Position numbers and translations under genes: made by a program. From NCBI RefSeq assembly GCF_005239225.2, contig NC_133286.1, forward strand, positions 19,110,572 through 19,174,571: a stretch of 64,000 bases of DNA, read 5' to 3'. The stretch comes from Populus alba. Its lineage: Eukaryota; Streptophyta; Magnoliopsida; Malpighiales; Salicaceae. Below the pieces are notes generated by a model. The model searched no databases and was not told where the DNA came from. It saw only the letters and a list, made by a program, of their open reading frames with translations. This document shows positions 35,020 through 48,397 of the stretch, one piece after another. Within the stretch, counting starts at the first letter, position 1. Every line of letters begins with the position of its first letter.

Positions 35020-35062
35020 TATTTATACAACGGCTTTTCTTTGCAACCATGCGATGTGGGTT
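35020..35062 (-). promoter_or_regulatory. U6 promoter: TATA box and USE
   Basis: TATAAATA at 35027-35020 places the TATA near -30, and AACCCACATCG at 35062-35052 is one base off the plant upstream sequence element RTCCCACATCG. The two are separated by 24 bases, the short spacing that specifies Pol III rather than Pol II in plant U-snRNA genes. Confidence 0.85.
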
Positions 35063-36430
35063 TAGTTCCATTCCAACTATCAACGTCACGCGTTTAGTTT
35101 TGCACGTCAGCAGTCTTATACACAGATGGGCTTTGTAAGTGCGGGTCATGATAACAGCCCGACTCCTGGAGCCCAAATTTAATCAACTGAAGTCGGTATC
35201 TCAGTACTTGGGGCCATGAAGTCAGGAGTGAAGTCTAATAAATATTCTTAAGTTGCAAGTCTCTCTTCTGTCGCCCACGCTCTCTTCTTTGCCCTTTCTT
35301 TTTCTTTCACATGCACTGCCCCTTTGAAACTATAATGTAATGGATAATAATCAAAACCAAGTTCCTGTTCCTTGTTTGTGGTTTTTTCTCTCCAAATTTT
35401 GTTATCTTATCTTCCTATGATCCCTCTCTTCTCTCACTCCCACCACACAAGTTTTTTTTAAAAAAAAATTGTTCATCGGGTTTGTGACTAGAAAAAGACT
35501 GCTCACCATGTTTTTCTTTTTCGAACACAACTTCAAAAGAAAAAAAAAATGTGTCAAAAAAGGTGAACTAGGTGGAGTGTTGCGTTGACAATGATTCAGT
35601 ACCCATCATGGATGGGATGATTAAGATGTCAAGTGCTATTACAACTCAAAAGCATTATTGCATCATCTGTACTGTAATGAAATTTAATGATAATCCATCA
35701 GCATCCAAAGCCGGAAATGTTTAGAAATATAAAAGTAATTAATTAAAAATACAAAAAAAAAAAAACTAGGCTTAAAAAATACCCGAAGAAATACAACAGC
35801 GATTGTAAATGGCCACCTAATCATAATATGCGGGAATTAAATTCTGTGTGGCCAAATTTACCAGAAGATAGAAGCTGAAAATGAGCTGACAGGTTAGCAG
35901 ATTATGATCTTGATCGCGGTTTTCTCTGGAAGACTTGCTTGTTGCAGAACTTAACAAAGGACAGAAGCTGTTGTTGTTTTCATTTGGCACAGGTTGCTTA
36001 TGAACCAAGCTCACCAACAAAACAAAAACAGAGAGATAAAAGGGAAAGGTTCGGTTAACTGCTGCTAAATAGAAGTCATGTGTGTCCCTGAACAAGAAAC
36101 TCCAACTTTATGTCTTAATTATGAGAAATTTGTACCACCTTAAAATTAAATAAGAGTGCAAGAGAGATATAACCCAAAGCTTCAGCGTCACCTACTTCTG
36201 CAGTCTTACCTTTTAAGCAAATACACGCACCAAAGTTCCCAGCCATCATTCTCTATCTTTTCCATTCCCTCTCAGTACTTGGTTGATTTTCAACTCAAAA
36301 CAGAATGCTACCAGAGTTCAGTAGTCCAAGAACCTCCCACAGCACTTCCACATTTTAGCAATCCAAATATTTCTGAGTTGCGGCAAGGCAATATCTTAGA
36401 GACCGTCAGATGGGCTCGTTCCAAATTGGA
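35063..36430. other. Intergenic DNA and MAP65 upstream region
   Basis: No gene recognised between the U6 promoter and MAP65. Position 36150-36430 is probably the MAP65 5' UTR; an ATG at 36305 opens a short frame (about 17 codons) that could act as an upstream ORF. Confidence 0.45.
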
Positions 36431-39400
36431 ATGCGAAGCTCTGCGTTACTAGAAACATCATGCGGGTATCTGCTTCAGGAATTGCAGGCAAGACTGACTT
36501 ACCTCTTGGAAGTTATATAAAAGAGTACAGAATTCATTTTTTGTTCAAAAAATACCCTTATTTAGTTAGCATGCAAGATATTGTTTTTTAAACTCCATGT
36601 TCTTTTACATTTGAAGGCATTTTATCATTAACCCGTTTTCTTAAAAACCTTAATCTAACTCCTAAAACATTTTCATTTACTATCTTTTATCGTATATTTT
36701 TTTTATTTCGCATTTATTTAATATGGAAGTTAATAAAAAAAATATATAATTATATTATGTTCCTAATGTCTTGATGTCTTGTTTTATAATAAACAAGTCA
36801 CATTTCCAGTTTAAATAAACAATGATGTGAAACAGATGATCTGGGATGAAGTTGGGAAAGATCAGTTTGAAAGAGAGAAGGTTCTGCATGACTTAGAACA
36901 AGAATGTTTAGAGGTTTATCGGAGAAAAGTTGACAATGCAAACATATCAAGAGCTCGCCTGCATCAAGAGCTGGCAGAATCCGAAGCTGAATTCACCCAT
37001 CTTCTTTTGTCCCTTGGTGAACGATCACTTCCAGGACGGGTACTTTTTCATCCATCCGCATCCAATTCACTTATTTGAGCATTTCAAATTGCATGTTTAT
37101 GAGCTAAGAGTACAGTATAATATAGAACACCAGTGCATAGTAAGGATACAAACTGAGAATTTGAAACCATTCAGTAATTAGCAACACACATTTAGCATAA
37201 ATCACTTGATTGATTACTTGACTCATTGCCACTCTACATGACGATGAACCGGCCAGGGATATCTACTTTTGTTTATTGAGCAAATTCCATATTGATGATA
37301 GCATTGTTGGATGCGCATGATGTTCTCATTGAATTTTATGCGCTGATTATCTTGTTGTCTCTACAGCCAGAAAAAATGTCAGGAACGCTGAAGGAGCAGC
37401 TAGATGCAATCACCCCAGCTCTCCGGGAGATGCGTCTGAGAAAAGAACAGAGAATGAATCAATTTAGATCCGTGCAAGGCCAAATTCAAAAAATTTCTGC
37501 TGAAATCGCAGGTCAGTCGGTATACGATGACTCAATAACAAATGTCATTGTGAATGAGAATGATCTTTCATTAAAGAAACTTGAGGAATATCAGATTGAG
37601 CTACAAAGACTGTGCGATGAGAAGGTAAAAGTACCAATTTCACAAATCATCTCATGGAAATTTATACTCTCATGTGGAAAGGGGACCTCACTTATCTTTC
37701 TCTTTCACTGAATTGAAGAATGACAGGCTCCAGCTAGTGGACACATACATCGACACAATTCATGATTTGTCCTCAACATTAGGAATGGAATCCTCCATGA
37801 TCATAACAAAGGTGCATCCAACTTTGAATGAATTGTGTGGAATATCAAAAAATATAAGTGACAGTATTCTGGCAAAACTCAACAGCACTGTGGAATCTCT
37901 CAAGGCAGAAAAACAAACACAGCTTGAGAAGGTAAATATTACTATCAATGTTGTGGTAACTTCTGGCTCCTACCATGCAAACCTCAGTAACGGAATCTAG
38001 CATCTTGTCTACAGAAAAAATACACATTTGAAATGGCATCTTAGTGTCATGTGGATATAAGTTGGAGATACAACAGATGGCAGTAACCAGGGAAATGAAT
38101 GATGAAAGTTAACCGATTAGTTTGATTCAATCCTACATATATTAAACAGTTCAAGTGCTCTAAATCACATATAAATAAAACAATACGGGTTATCAAACTT
38201 GTTCCTGCTTCCACCATTTTATTTCCATTGATTTAAGAAACAGTACTAACAATAAAGAACTGGCACTGTATAACTTTTCTGAATCTGGCAGCTTCATCAG
38301 CTTGGAAAAGCACTAACAAACTTGTGGAATCTAATGGACACACCCTATAAAGATCGTCACTCATTCTCCAATGTCACAGCCTTATTATCTCTCACATCAG
38401 CTGAAGTATCCGATCATGGAAGCCTTACTCTAAATATAATCCAGCAGGTTAGTATATGATTAACAGTGAGAAATTATCAGAAACAACTCAGACATAATAG
38501 TTATTTGAAATGTTTCAAGGCTGAAGCTGAAGTCAAGAGACTGGATCAGCTAAAAGCAAGCAAGATGAAAGAGCTTTTCTTCAAGAAACAAAGTGAGTTA
38601 GATCAAATATGCAATAAATCACACATGGAGATTCCTTCACAGCCAGGGATGGAAAATATAATTAATCTTATAAATTCAGGTAAGATTGACTGAATTTGTC
38701 TTCCATATCAGTTTCCTGATCTAATTCATGTTTGAAATAGTATCAGCCACACTGACTGAAAACTAAAAAAGGGGAGATTGACCATGCCGATCTCCTCATG
38801 AGTTTGGATGAGCAGATATCAGCAGCAAAAGAAGAAGCCACTAGCAGGAAGGCTATAATGGAAAAGGTTGAAAGGTGGATGCTAGCACATGATGAAGAGC
38901 GTTGGTTAGAAGAATATAGCATGGTTAATATCACCCATTGATCTGCATGATTTGTTGGCTCCTGGCCTTTTTGTTTTTGCATGATGATTCATATTTTCAT
39001 GCATGTTATCAGGATGACAATCGATATTCAGTTCGCAGAGGTGCTCACAAGAATCTGAGACGTGCAGAACGCGCCCGAATAATAGTCAACAAAATCCCAG
39101 GTAAGATTAGGAAGTTGGTTGGTTGGTTTGCAAAGAATCCTGAAACAGCAAGAGGCATGCTAACATGCCAGATCAAAGCCTCTGCAACCACAAACTAACC
39201 AGAAAATGAACCCTGACCATCACCATTAAGACTAAGATCCCTGAGCCAAAATAGTTCACTTCGCATTAGTCAATAAAATGAGATACTAACTAGTAATTGA
39301 GTCAAGGAGTGGCTGGTGAAGAGACCTATAGTAAAAAAGTGATTGCAGGATGAAAAGCCTGATTCCATCTTCCAGCCATGTAGACAGCTGACCTTGTGTT

Positions 39401-40302
39401 TTGAAAATCTTATAGCTTTAATACATGCCAGTGATATTTATGTATAGTGTGAAACTGGTTGCGCAGTTCTAGTGGCATTGCTTGTAGCAAAGACTAAGAG
39501 TTGGGAAGAGGAAAGAAATAAAATATTCCTGTATGATGGGGTAAGTAATTTATTTGCTTCGGTTGTGACTACATATTGGTAAAATATTAATTTTATCAGC
39601 ATGTATGAACCTACACATATTGTATTCATCAAATGTAAAAGAAGAATTTCTTGTTGGGCATTGCGGCATTTCTCGATAAATTGTGAGTTTCCTTGCAAAT
39701 CAAATAAACATTTGCATGCATTATTATCTAGGTACCTCTGCTGGAAATGCTAGAAGAATATAACATGTCAAGGCAGGAGAGGGAAGAGGAGAAGCAAAGA
39801 CAAAGGGTTAGTTCATCCAACACTATACAGGCAAAGATTTTGATATTATCTATACGTTAATAATGTTTCCCTTCTATTTTCTGCAATGCTAATCTTTTTG
39901 TTAGCATAAAATAAATCCCACGTTCAAGAATGACTTTATTTTCGTTACCTAATGTGTGGTGAGCTGGCCTTTGCATCACAGGAAAAGAAGGTCCCAAGCC
40001 ATGCAGTAGCTGGGCAAGAAAATGGGGTTGGGTCAAGGCCTGACACCAGCAGTCGACGTCTTTCAAACAGGAGCTTAAATGGAAGCTTGATCAATGCAAC
40101 CCCATTAAACAGAAGGCTTTCACTTTGTATCCAACAGTTGGGAACCAACAGCATCAATTCTGCAAATCAAGGAATATCTTACATAAAGGAAGGAAGGAAG
40201 ATGCAAGGACAGAGGATTTTTCCTCGACCTGACCTCACTTCTCATCTTCGAGATGAAGCAGCTTCCGTCGTCTCAACCTTTTCTGGGCCGTTATCTCCCT
40301 AA
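36431..40302 (+). CDS. MAP65: MAP65/ASE1-family microtubule-associated protein
   Basis: Eleven exons: 36431-36487, 36836-37039, 37367-37624, 37719-37931, 38301-38447, 38520-38679, 38772-38923, 39013-39100, 39467-39540, 39732-39806, 39982-40302; 582 residues. Starts [19 protein letters not shown]; family words include [66 protein letters not shown] (microtubule-binding region, residues about 390-427), [13 protein letters not shown] and [21 protein letters not shown]65 proteins are antiparallel coiled-coil dimers that cross-link microtubules in cortical arrays, spindles and phragmoplasts. The C-terminal exon is variable, with Ser/Arg-rich sequence including [17 protein letters not shown]. Intron 1 appears to use a GC donor. 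Which of the MAP65 paralogues this is cannot be settled by eye (MAP65-8-like is a guess). Confidence 0.92.
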
Positions 40303-40639
40303 ATTCCCATTCAGATATTCAAATCTTCACACATAACCACAAAAACCCCACATATCACAAGATATTAAACTAAACATAATAACATTTTTCTTCTTCTGCA
40401 GAACAATAATTTACCTATTTGCGTCAGAAAGTACCCTTATGTATCTATCTATGTCCTTCCGTTGCACATTTAAGTTATTGTTTACTGTATCGAATAAGTT
40501 GATATTTAAAAGTATGTACAGTTATGTTTTGAATTCAAGAAGCTTTGATTCTCCTATTCTACTGGAAGTAATTTGAAACGTAATAAATTCCAGTGAAATT
40601 CTAAAATAAATTAACAAAATCACTTACTTTATAAACTTG
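40303..40639. other. MAP65 3' UTR region
   Basis: AT-rich DNA following the stop codon, with no coding signal. Confidence 0.5.
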
Positions 40640-40985
40640 AATATTTGCCGCCTTGGTGACGAGATGATCGATCCGGCGAGTGCCAGCCGGGGTTGGTTTA
40701 TCTGCCAAGGTACGAGCACTAGTGTTGTCACTCGCAGACTTCTCCATTGATTGAATTGGCAGAGGAAGAGATTCTAAGAGGGTGGTGCCTTTTAACAGCG
40801 ACTCGAACGTGGTCGAGTTTCACAGTCTTTAGCTTCAGCTGTTCTCGATTGCATTTTCAGCTGATTTCTCTGAGAAACAACTCGGTGGTGCTGGAGACAA
40901 TGAAAAGAACATCTGGGTTGACCTTGTTGATGTCTTTGTCGAGATTCTCTTGATCCGACCTTCGGGTCTGGTTGTTGTTGTTGCT
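40640..40985 (-). pseudogene. Histone-fold (NF-YC/CHRAC/DPB3-like) pseudogene
   Basis: Minus-strand remnant. Pieces in different frames, in order: TTTRPEGRIKRI (about 40975-40940), LDKDINKVNPDVLFIVSSTT followed by ELFL (about 40940-40870), EKSAENAIEN, LKTVKLDHVRVAVKRHHPL, then SASDNTSARTLADKPTPAGT and RRID (about 40735-40670). This is the order of a histone-fold subunit of the DNA polymerase epsilon / chromatin accessibility complex type as remembered. At least three frameshifts separate the pieces and TGA/TAA stops interrupt them. No introns are apparent over this span, so a retrocopy is possible, but no poly-A tail or target duplication was seen. Confidence 0.7.
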
Positions 40986-43900
40986 TCTGTGTTGTTCTGA
41001 GAAGGTGAATTCTATTGGGAGATGGGAATTGGAAGCGTGTGGATTGTAGGGTTTGAATGTTTGATCGGGGAATTGAAAGAAGTGGAAAGAGGGGGGGGGT
41101 ATTGATAGGGTTTTGATTGACGGGAATTTGGGGGTTTTCCTAAAGCTCCATTCCCGTTGGCGGGAAACACTGCACGCGCTTGAACGTGAGAGAGACGATA
41201 CTCCATACATACGTACATACATGCATATATGTATGTATGTACATATATCAAGCATAAAATGTACAAAAAATTGGGTTCTTGCGTTGAAATATTTTATATT
41301 ATCCAGTTTTATTTATCAAGCACAATTCTTAACTTAAATTTTTGATTGAGCATAAATTTTTCAAGTAGTTTTTCAATGTATTGTTCTATTTTGAATTAAA
41401 ATTAAAATTTAAAGTTCATTGAAGTTTTGAGATGTTGCATGAAATTATCTGTAGCAGGAAAAAATATATAAAATAATATATAGACTTATTAATAACAAAT
41501 TTATAAATAGATCAGAATAAAATTTCTATCATTACATAGCTTTCGTTAGTTATATATTAATTATTAACTATATATGTACATGATATGTGTGTTTTATTGT
41601 AATGAATTGATGAATGAAAGTGTTATATAAATACAATTAATAAATGAAATTGGAGGTATGTTCGATGCATCAATGTGATCATTTTTATAATGTATTTAAT
41701 TTACACGGGACATGATAAGATAAAATTTGGACAGAGTTTTATATAGAGAAGATTCTGTAAAACTTTTATTAAATTTGTTAAACCATAAAATTAGTCTGAT
41801 TTAAAAATAACATAAAACATGACATGAATGTTACCCATTACAATAAATTATATAATAAAAAATATAGTAGCATTGTGGATGCAATAAGTAAAGCAACCCC
41901 CTCGTAAAACTATGTTGAAAGTAATACCAATTAAGTCTAGATTGCTGAAAGAAAAGTTTTAAAATAAGTTAAATAACAAATGGCGACAAGGAAAGGAAAT
42001 AACAGTGGGCGTGGAAATAAATTTGAAAGTTTATTGCAATACACAGATTATCACCTGTTGATGTAAATAAGGTTATTAAAAAAACATGGTCCCATTTTCA
42101 TGTATGGTGTGTGATATTTTATCTACATTATACGTAAAAAATACAAGGTGTTACAGGATGCATAAATTTAAAGGTAATTTAAACAACTGCTAAAAAATAA
42201 TTTGAGTTTTTTTAAAAATAAGACTGACATATTTTGTAGCATTATGATGTGTTTAATTGATTTCAAACAACTCAGATTAATTTATTAAATTTATATTTTA
42301 ATTTGTAAATTTAAAGGGCTTTAATATTTTTTTTAACTATATAATAAAAAAACAAAGAATAATTTTAAATTTATTAAATATTTAGTGATAAAATTAAAAA
42401 AATAAAAAATAAAAATTTTATCAAAACCTCTGAAAGTTTTTTTTTATAAAACAAGACAAGATTAAGTGCCTAGGCCTGAATAGTTGTATCAGAGTCTTAA
42501 AAAAGCTACCGCCATTCAAATCTGCTCGTCGAATAAACCCAATTGATACCAAATTTTTACTATTTTTTTTGTTGTTCTTATTGCAATAATCATTTTTTTT
42601 TCCTTTTGCTATTTTTTTGGCAACTTTTTGCTTGCTTTTTCTAACTCCAATACTGAAAAATAATAAAATAAACTTTTAGATTAAAATAAAATTTGTCATA
42701 AATTTATGATGAACCATAAATTCTATTTGTATTTTAATTTCAAGTAATTAAACTGGAAGATAATATAATTAAAAAAAAGTTTGAAAATTAAAAAAAAGAT
42801 GGACAAAAGATTTACTGCCACGTTATACTTTTTTTTTAGTTTCTGTTAATTGAAGAATTTCACTCTAGAGTCTTTGATATCTCTAGATGCCTGTAAATGC
42901 GTTTCATGGTTAAGATTCCCTGACATGTTCACGTGTCAATGTATTTAAAGCATGACCCTTAATACTATGTATGTGAGTTGTTTATGTGTCGATGTATTTA
43001 AGGCATGGCCATTAATACCCTGACGTGTAATAAAAATTCAAAGTGTTTTTTTTTATAATGACCAATAATACTATTTTTTTTTTCAAAAATCGAGAGTAAT
43101 TAATAATTTAGTTTCAATATATTTTATATTTTTTTAAAAAATATTACCCTTTGATTTTATTTTCAAGCTATAAAATTTCTAAATTCAGTTTTAATCGATA
43201 TAAAATTAAACATTAGTGCTTGTTTGGAAAATAAATAAAATGCTACAAAATTTTTTCAATTTTGGCTTAAGCATTTTTCATGGATACAGGTCTGTCACTG
43301 TTAACGTTCGAACACAATAAGAACAATACAGACAAATATATAAAAATTACAACAATGTAATTAAATAATTGATTTTGTATAAATAATAGAAAGATCAAAA
43401 TCGTACCAGCCGGGAGAGGCACGCGTCTGTTTTTAACTGTGCTGGAATTAATATACACATTAGAGCAGAGTATTTTTTAAAATTTTACTTTACTTGATCT
43501 AACTAATTTAAACTCAAATTAGCCTCTATTTGTATATTTTTTTTAGGATGGAGGGTTGGATTGAAAGTTAAGGAAACAAAGTGAAAATTTTAGATCATGT
43601 TGAAAATTTCATTAAAATAATAAATTTTATCCTCGAGTTTTTTAAATATTAGGTGATCAATCCCTTCAATTTAAAGACAATATATTTTGATATCTAACTT
43701 TATTTTCTTAAGTCCTTTTATGTTAGAAGAAAAAAGTGTGAGTCGTCAAATTCTAATTTAGAGAGAAAAAATGGTTGTTGGGAAAGATTTTAACTATTAT
43801 AATGATTAATTTTTATGTCAAAAAATTTCATGTGATAAAGGGGTTATGTCTAGGGGTTTTTTTTTTAATCTTTTAGACACATAATATAACAAATTTGAGC

Positions 43901-44560
43901 TTAAAAAGAAGTTTTTTTCCAAAAGAATTTTGGGTTTTGAGGTGGTGTTATTGAATTTTTGATGGTCATGAATTGGTTTAACAAGGTCTTTATGGGTTTT
44001 TCTAGATGTTTTGGGTAGACAATAAATTAAAAATGAGATTTTAAATGGAAAAAACAAAAAACTTTATTTTTCCAACCACCATAATGGTTGGATTTTAGGT
44101 TTCTCATGTGATGCATCATCTGCTATTAGAGGCGACATATATATTTTTTTTAAATAATTAGGATGGATGACGCGTTGTTCATCCTATTAAACTTTTTTTT
44201 ATTAAATAAAGGTCTACACTTGGCTTTGCAGTTTCATGCATGGGCCGTTACTTTATTATGTTGGGCCTGACTTACCAGGCTCAACATAGCATGACCTAGG
44301 TTTTTTTTTTTATTTTTTTTTATTTTTAAATAATACATTACTTGTGTTATTAAACTAAGTGTTTGAAAATATTAATATAATAATAAAAAAAGTTAAATTA
44401 AAAAAAATTGTGCAAATTTTTTTTCATTACAATTCTTATTTAAATTGATAGTTAGATTCCTGGGTAGATAGTTAAAATTCTCCTTAACAATGCATTGAAA
44501 ATTATAAGAGTTTGTGTAAGAATGCTGAATTAATGAATACAGCTTTGAGAAATTCACCTA
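40986..44560. other. AT-rich gene-poor region
   Basis: No gene recognised. Contains a palindromic ATAC/GTAT stretch (about 41203-41250), a 53-bp-period imperfect duplication around 42925-43015 (GTGTCAATGTATTTAAAGCAT versus GTGTCGATGTATTTAAGGCAT), and abundant AT tracts. Confidence 0.55.
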
Positions 44561-44909
44561 AATACTAATGTTATGTCCAACAGTTTTTGCAAGAAAACTC
44601 GTGTAAATCACTCTATCAGCCAAGGACACAACCACAAAAAAGGTAGATTCAATCTAAGTTTTTCACTTGTTAGTCAGTTTCAATTTAATCCAAATTTCTT
44701 CTTCGTAATTTTTAACAAATTATACAAACGGCACATTACTTTCGTAGGATTCGGTGTCTCAACATGCGACGACGACGTATTTACCACGTGCCAGACAAAA
44801 AGTCTTGGTAACAGGCTCTTAAACCCTCTCCTTCATTTTCTGATTAAACCCTAGCTACACCTCTCTCAGATCTCGACAGAATTAGGAAACGGACAGCAAG
44901 TCAGCAACA

Positions 44910-47900
44910 ATGGAGTTCTCTCAAGATGACTTTGATCGTCTATTAAGGTTCGAGCACGCTCGTAAATCTGCCGAATCTACCTACGCTAAAGACCCTCTTG
45001 ATGCCGACGTGAGTACTATATATTCGTTGCACGACGTGTTGTTTCGTTTAATCTCCTGTCAGTTCCTGTTTTTTTTCCCATCGTCAATCCTGCTTTTTTT
45101 GTTTTTGGTTAAGAGGAATTATCTTTCACTTGATTATTACTTGTGTATGTGCGTTAGATCAAATACAAATCTCCCATCTTGTCCTACATACATATATACA
45201 AACATGTTGCTTAGTTTTTGAAGTAAAAAAAATTATATGCTGGTTATCACTTTAATTGTCTTTTTGCTCACCATTGATGTATTATCATTATGACTAGTGA
45301 TTTGTTAGCATTAAAAAAGGAGGGTATGCTTTGCAGAACTTGACTAAGTGGGGCGAGGCATTGCTCGAACTATCACAATTTCAAACCGTGGCAGAGGCAA
45401 AGAAGATGATAAATGGTTCTGTAGTTTCTGTTGTTATAATCACCAATTCACAATTTAGCAATTTTTCTGGGCTTTATGTTATTGGGGCGGTGTTGTAATT
45501 TTACAGAGGCTATTTCGAAGTTGGAAGAGGCAATGATGTTAAATCCAACAGCCAATGCCATGTGGTCAATAGGAAATGCCAACACTTCTTATGCATTTCT
45601 GACTCCCGATCTTTCCGAGGCAAAAAATTATTTTGACAAGGCAGCTGATTACTTCCAACAAGCGGTTGATGAGGTAATTTTGGAGTTTTTTGGGCTTTGA
45701 TTCACAGGATATGTTTAAGCATATTAGTTTCTAGTAGTCTTCACTAAGATGTAAGTTATAACTTTTCAATTTTGATTTTCAATACAGGACTCGACTAACG
45801 AGCTTTACCACAAGTCTTTGGAAGTTTGTGCGAAGGTATACATTGCACCTTCCTTCTCATAAAAAAAATTGAGTGTGAACTGTTGTTTCTTTCAGCGTAT
45901 TTGGTGGTCTTGGGCCTACCCTGTTAGATTTCTGGTATGAATTTTACTAATTATGCTGATATAGCCCTCTATCCACTAATAAAGTAGAAATCACTTGGTT
46001 TTTACATGAAACTAGTGTCAGTCTTTGGAAGTTTGTGCTAAGGTATAATTTGCACCTTCTTTCCTTCTCATAAAAAAATGTTGACTGTAAACTGTTGTTT
46101 CTTTAAGTGTATTTGGTGGTTTTGAGCCCACCCTGTTAGATTTCTGCTTTGAGTTTTACTAATTATGCTGATATAGCCCTCTATCTACTATAGGGTAGAA
46201 ATCACTTGGTTTTTACATGAAAATAGTGATAGTCTTTGGAAGTTTGTGCTAAGGTATACTTTGCACCTTCCTTGTCATGAAAAAATGTTGAGTGTAAACT
46301 GTTGTTTCTTTAAGCGTATTTGGTGGTTTTGAGCCCACCCTGTTAGATTTCTGGTATGAGTTTTACTAATTATGCTGATATAGTCCTCTATCTACTACCA
46401 AGGAAGAAATCACTCATTTTTCTATTGTTGAAAAGCATAACATGCATCTTATGTTCACACATTTTTCAATTTGAGGTGTTTGTTCCAATGGAATAATCAA
46501 ATAATCAAACTACAAAGATATTATACTGATTATCATCACCACAGATTCTCCAAATCTTCAATATTTTCCTTGTTATTCTGTGCTTGATGTTCTGAATGAA
46601 CATTGCAAATCAAGCTTTAGCTTTTTTGAAACTATTTCTGTCTATCCCGATCAAATGAGCTCCACTTTTGATCATGTGTCGGTACAATTTTTTAAGTGAT
46701 ATATGTGATCTTCCAGTTTTCCGACTAAAGATGTTGTTGACGATATCTTCTCAGGCTCCAGAATTGCATATGGAGATCCATAAGCATTCAAGCAGTCAAC
46801 AGACCATGGGTGGTGAATCTTCTCCTTCTTCAAATGCAAAGGTGAGGAATTTAGGCAGCTCATTTTTTTCGAAGTTCACCCAAGTAAATGGTTGCTTGCT
46901 TCTTCCTGTTCTTGAAAAAAAAATGTGTTTTCCTCCTTCCTCTCTCTCCTTTTTTGAAAAAAAAAGGAAAACAGTTAAAGGATTTTTTTTTATTGCAGCT
47001 TAAAATTTCGTCATGAGGCATTGTTAGTTTTTAACCCTGTTTTGTTATTTGCAAGTTACCACATTTGAATTGAAGTCTCCAATGTGCTGTAATCTGAGTT
47101 CAGTCAGCATTTTTCTTGCAAATTAATTTAAAGTAGATGATAAAGAGTCCTCTAGTTTCAGCCGGTGTGTTTTCCTTCATATTCTCTTGGTTTTCTCTTA
47201 TTCTTTCAAATCACGTGATCTGGAATGTAACACAAGATGTTGATATGCACACCATATCCACTACTTTATGGTTTACAACAATTTTGCCCTGCTTGCCCTC
47301 AATGGAATGGTGCGATGTAGATTGTCGCCCTGACTGCATGAAGATGTTTCACTGGTGACATGTACAACTTCTGCCATTGTACATATGGATTGTTGAAACA
47401 ATTTTAATGAATCGACTCTAATGCACGGACTCCAAATTAGCTCTACAGCATGCATGCTGTTATGTACATGCTATTCATGCATATAGTTGTAGCTCATGTG
47501 TTCTTTCCTTGCACGCTTAACTTATGCTTATGGTGGAATGTATGTGATTTCACTTATCCAATTCTAGGTTGGTCAATCAAGTTTATTTAAGTCCTTGGGA
47601 TAAGTAAAACCTGATGTTAGCATTTCCTAATGCCTAACTTCACAAAATAGTAAAAAATTTGAGCCGAAACTATTCTCTTTATTCTAGTTAAAGCTCCATG
47701 TGGTTTCTTGTTGTGATGGATGCCACTAGTTTGATGTGACATGAGGTTCTTGACATGCCAATTCCCTAAAAATTTACAGAAGCACATCAAATCCATAGTT
47801 TGTAATGCAGCTTAAGTATGATATTTTTGTAATTGTTTGGTTCTGGAAGTGATGGTTGGGCATGAGTTAATATGGAGTTAACGCTGAATAATTTCCCACA

Positions 47901-48108
47901 GGTCACTACATTAAATACCATCTCACACGATTGCTATATATTTTTTAAAGCATCATCAGACACTTCTTTGTCAATCCTGTTTCAGGGCTCCAAGAAGAAG
48001 GCAAACAGTGATCTGAAGTATGATGTATTTGGATGGATTATCCTTGCAGTTGGAATCGTTGCATGGATGGGGATTGCAAAATCCCATGTTCCTCCTCCTC
48101 CAATATAA
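44910..48108 (+). CDS. TOM20: Mitochondrial import receptor TOM20 (plant type)
   Basis: Six exons: 44910-45008, 45337-45415, 45507-45673, 45788-45835, 46755-46841, 47986-48108; 200 residues, the usual size for plant TOM20. Plant TOM20 is a tail-anchored outer-membrane receptor that binds presequences through a TPR-like helical domain. Family words: [89 protein letters not shown]. The C-terminal exon supplies the membrane anchor ([17 protein letters not shown], about residues 173-190) after a KKK stretch, followed by HVPPPPI. All introns are GT-AG with matching phases. Intron 4 contains a triplicated block that includes the end of exon 4. Confidence 0.94.
45813..46408 (+). repeat. Triplicated block including the TOM20 exon 4 end
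   Basis: Three tandem copies beginning AGTCTTTGGAAGTTTGTG at 45813, 46020 and 46231 (periods 207 and 211). Each includes the last 23 bases of exon 4 with its GT donor, then TTGCACCTTC, CTGTTGTTTCTTT, TATTTGGTGGT, CCTGTTAGATTTCTG and ACTAATTATGCTGATATAG. Copies 2 and 3 are more alike than either is to copy 1. Confidence 0.9.
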
Positions 48109-48397
48109 AGCATAAAGTGAAGATGCCAATATCTTTTCAAGAATGTTCAAATAGTGATCACAATATTCCTACTGGAAGGCATGTATATTCCAGATATACA
48201 TGTGGTATCCTATCCGCATGTTGATCTTGATCTTTATTACTTATTCGGTTAGAATTATCATTTCGTGCAAATTTTAGTTATATACATCTGTTGACAGTCT
48301 TTCAAGCTTTTCTTCTTTTCCCTCTTACGTCCATTTGCTCTGGTTTTTTGATGTCATGAAACCATCATGAGGCGTTTTCAAGTTTCAAGGTTACCTA

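Noticed and set aside
34769..35065. 98-residue plus-strand open frame.
   Set aside because: It overlaps the U6 snRNA gene on the other strand and has no protein-family features.
41203..41250. ATACATAC/GTATGTAT palindrome as a possible regulatory hairpin.
   Set aside because: Simple-sequence composition explains the symmetry; no functional context.
40857..41255. 132-residue open frame on the minus strand upstream of MAP65's neighbour pseudogene.
   Set aside because: Only its last third matches a histone-fold family, and the match continues beyond the stop in other frames, so it is part of a pseudogene rather than a gene.
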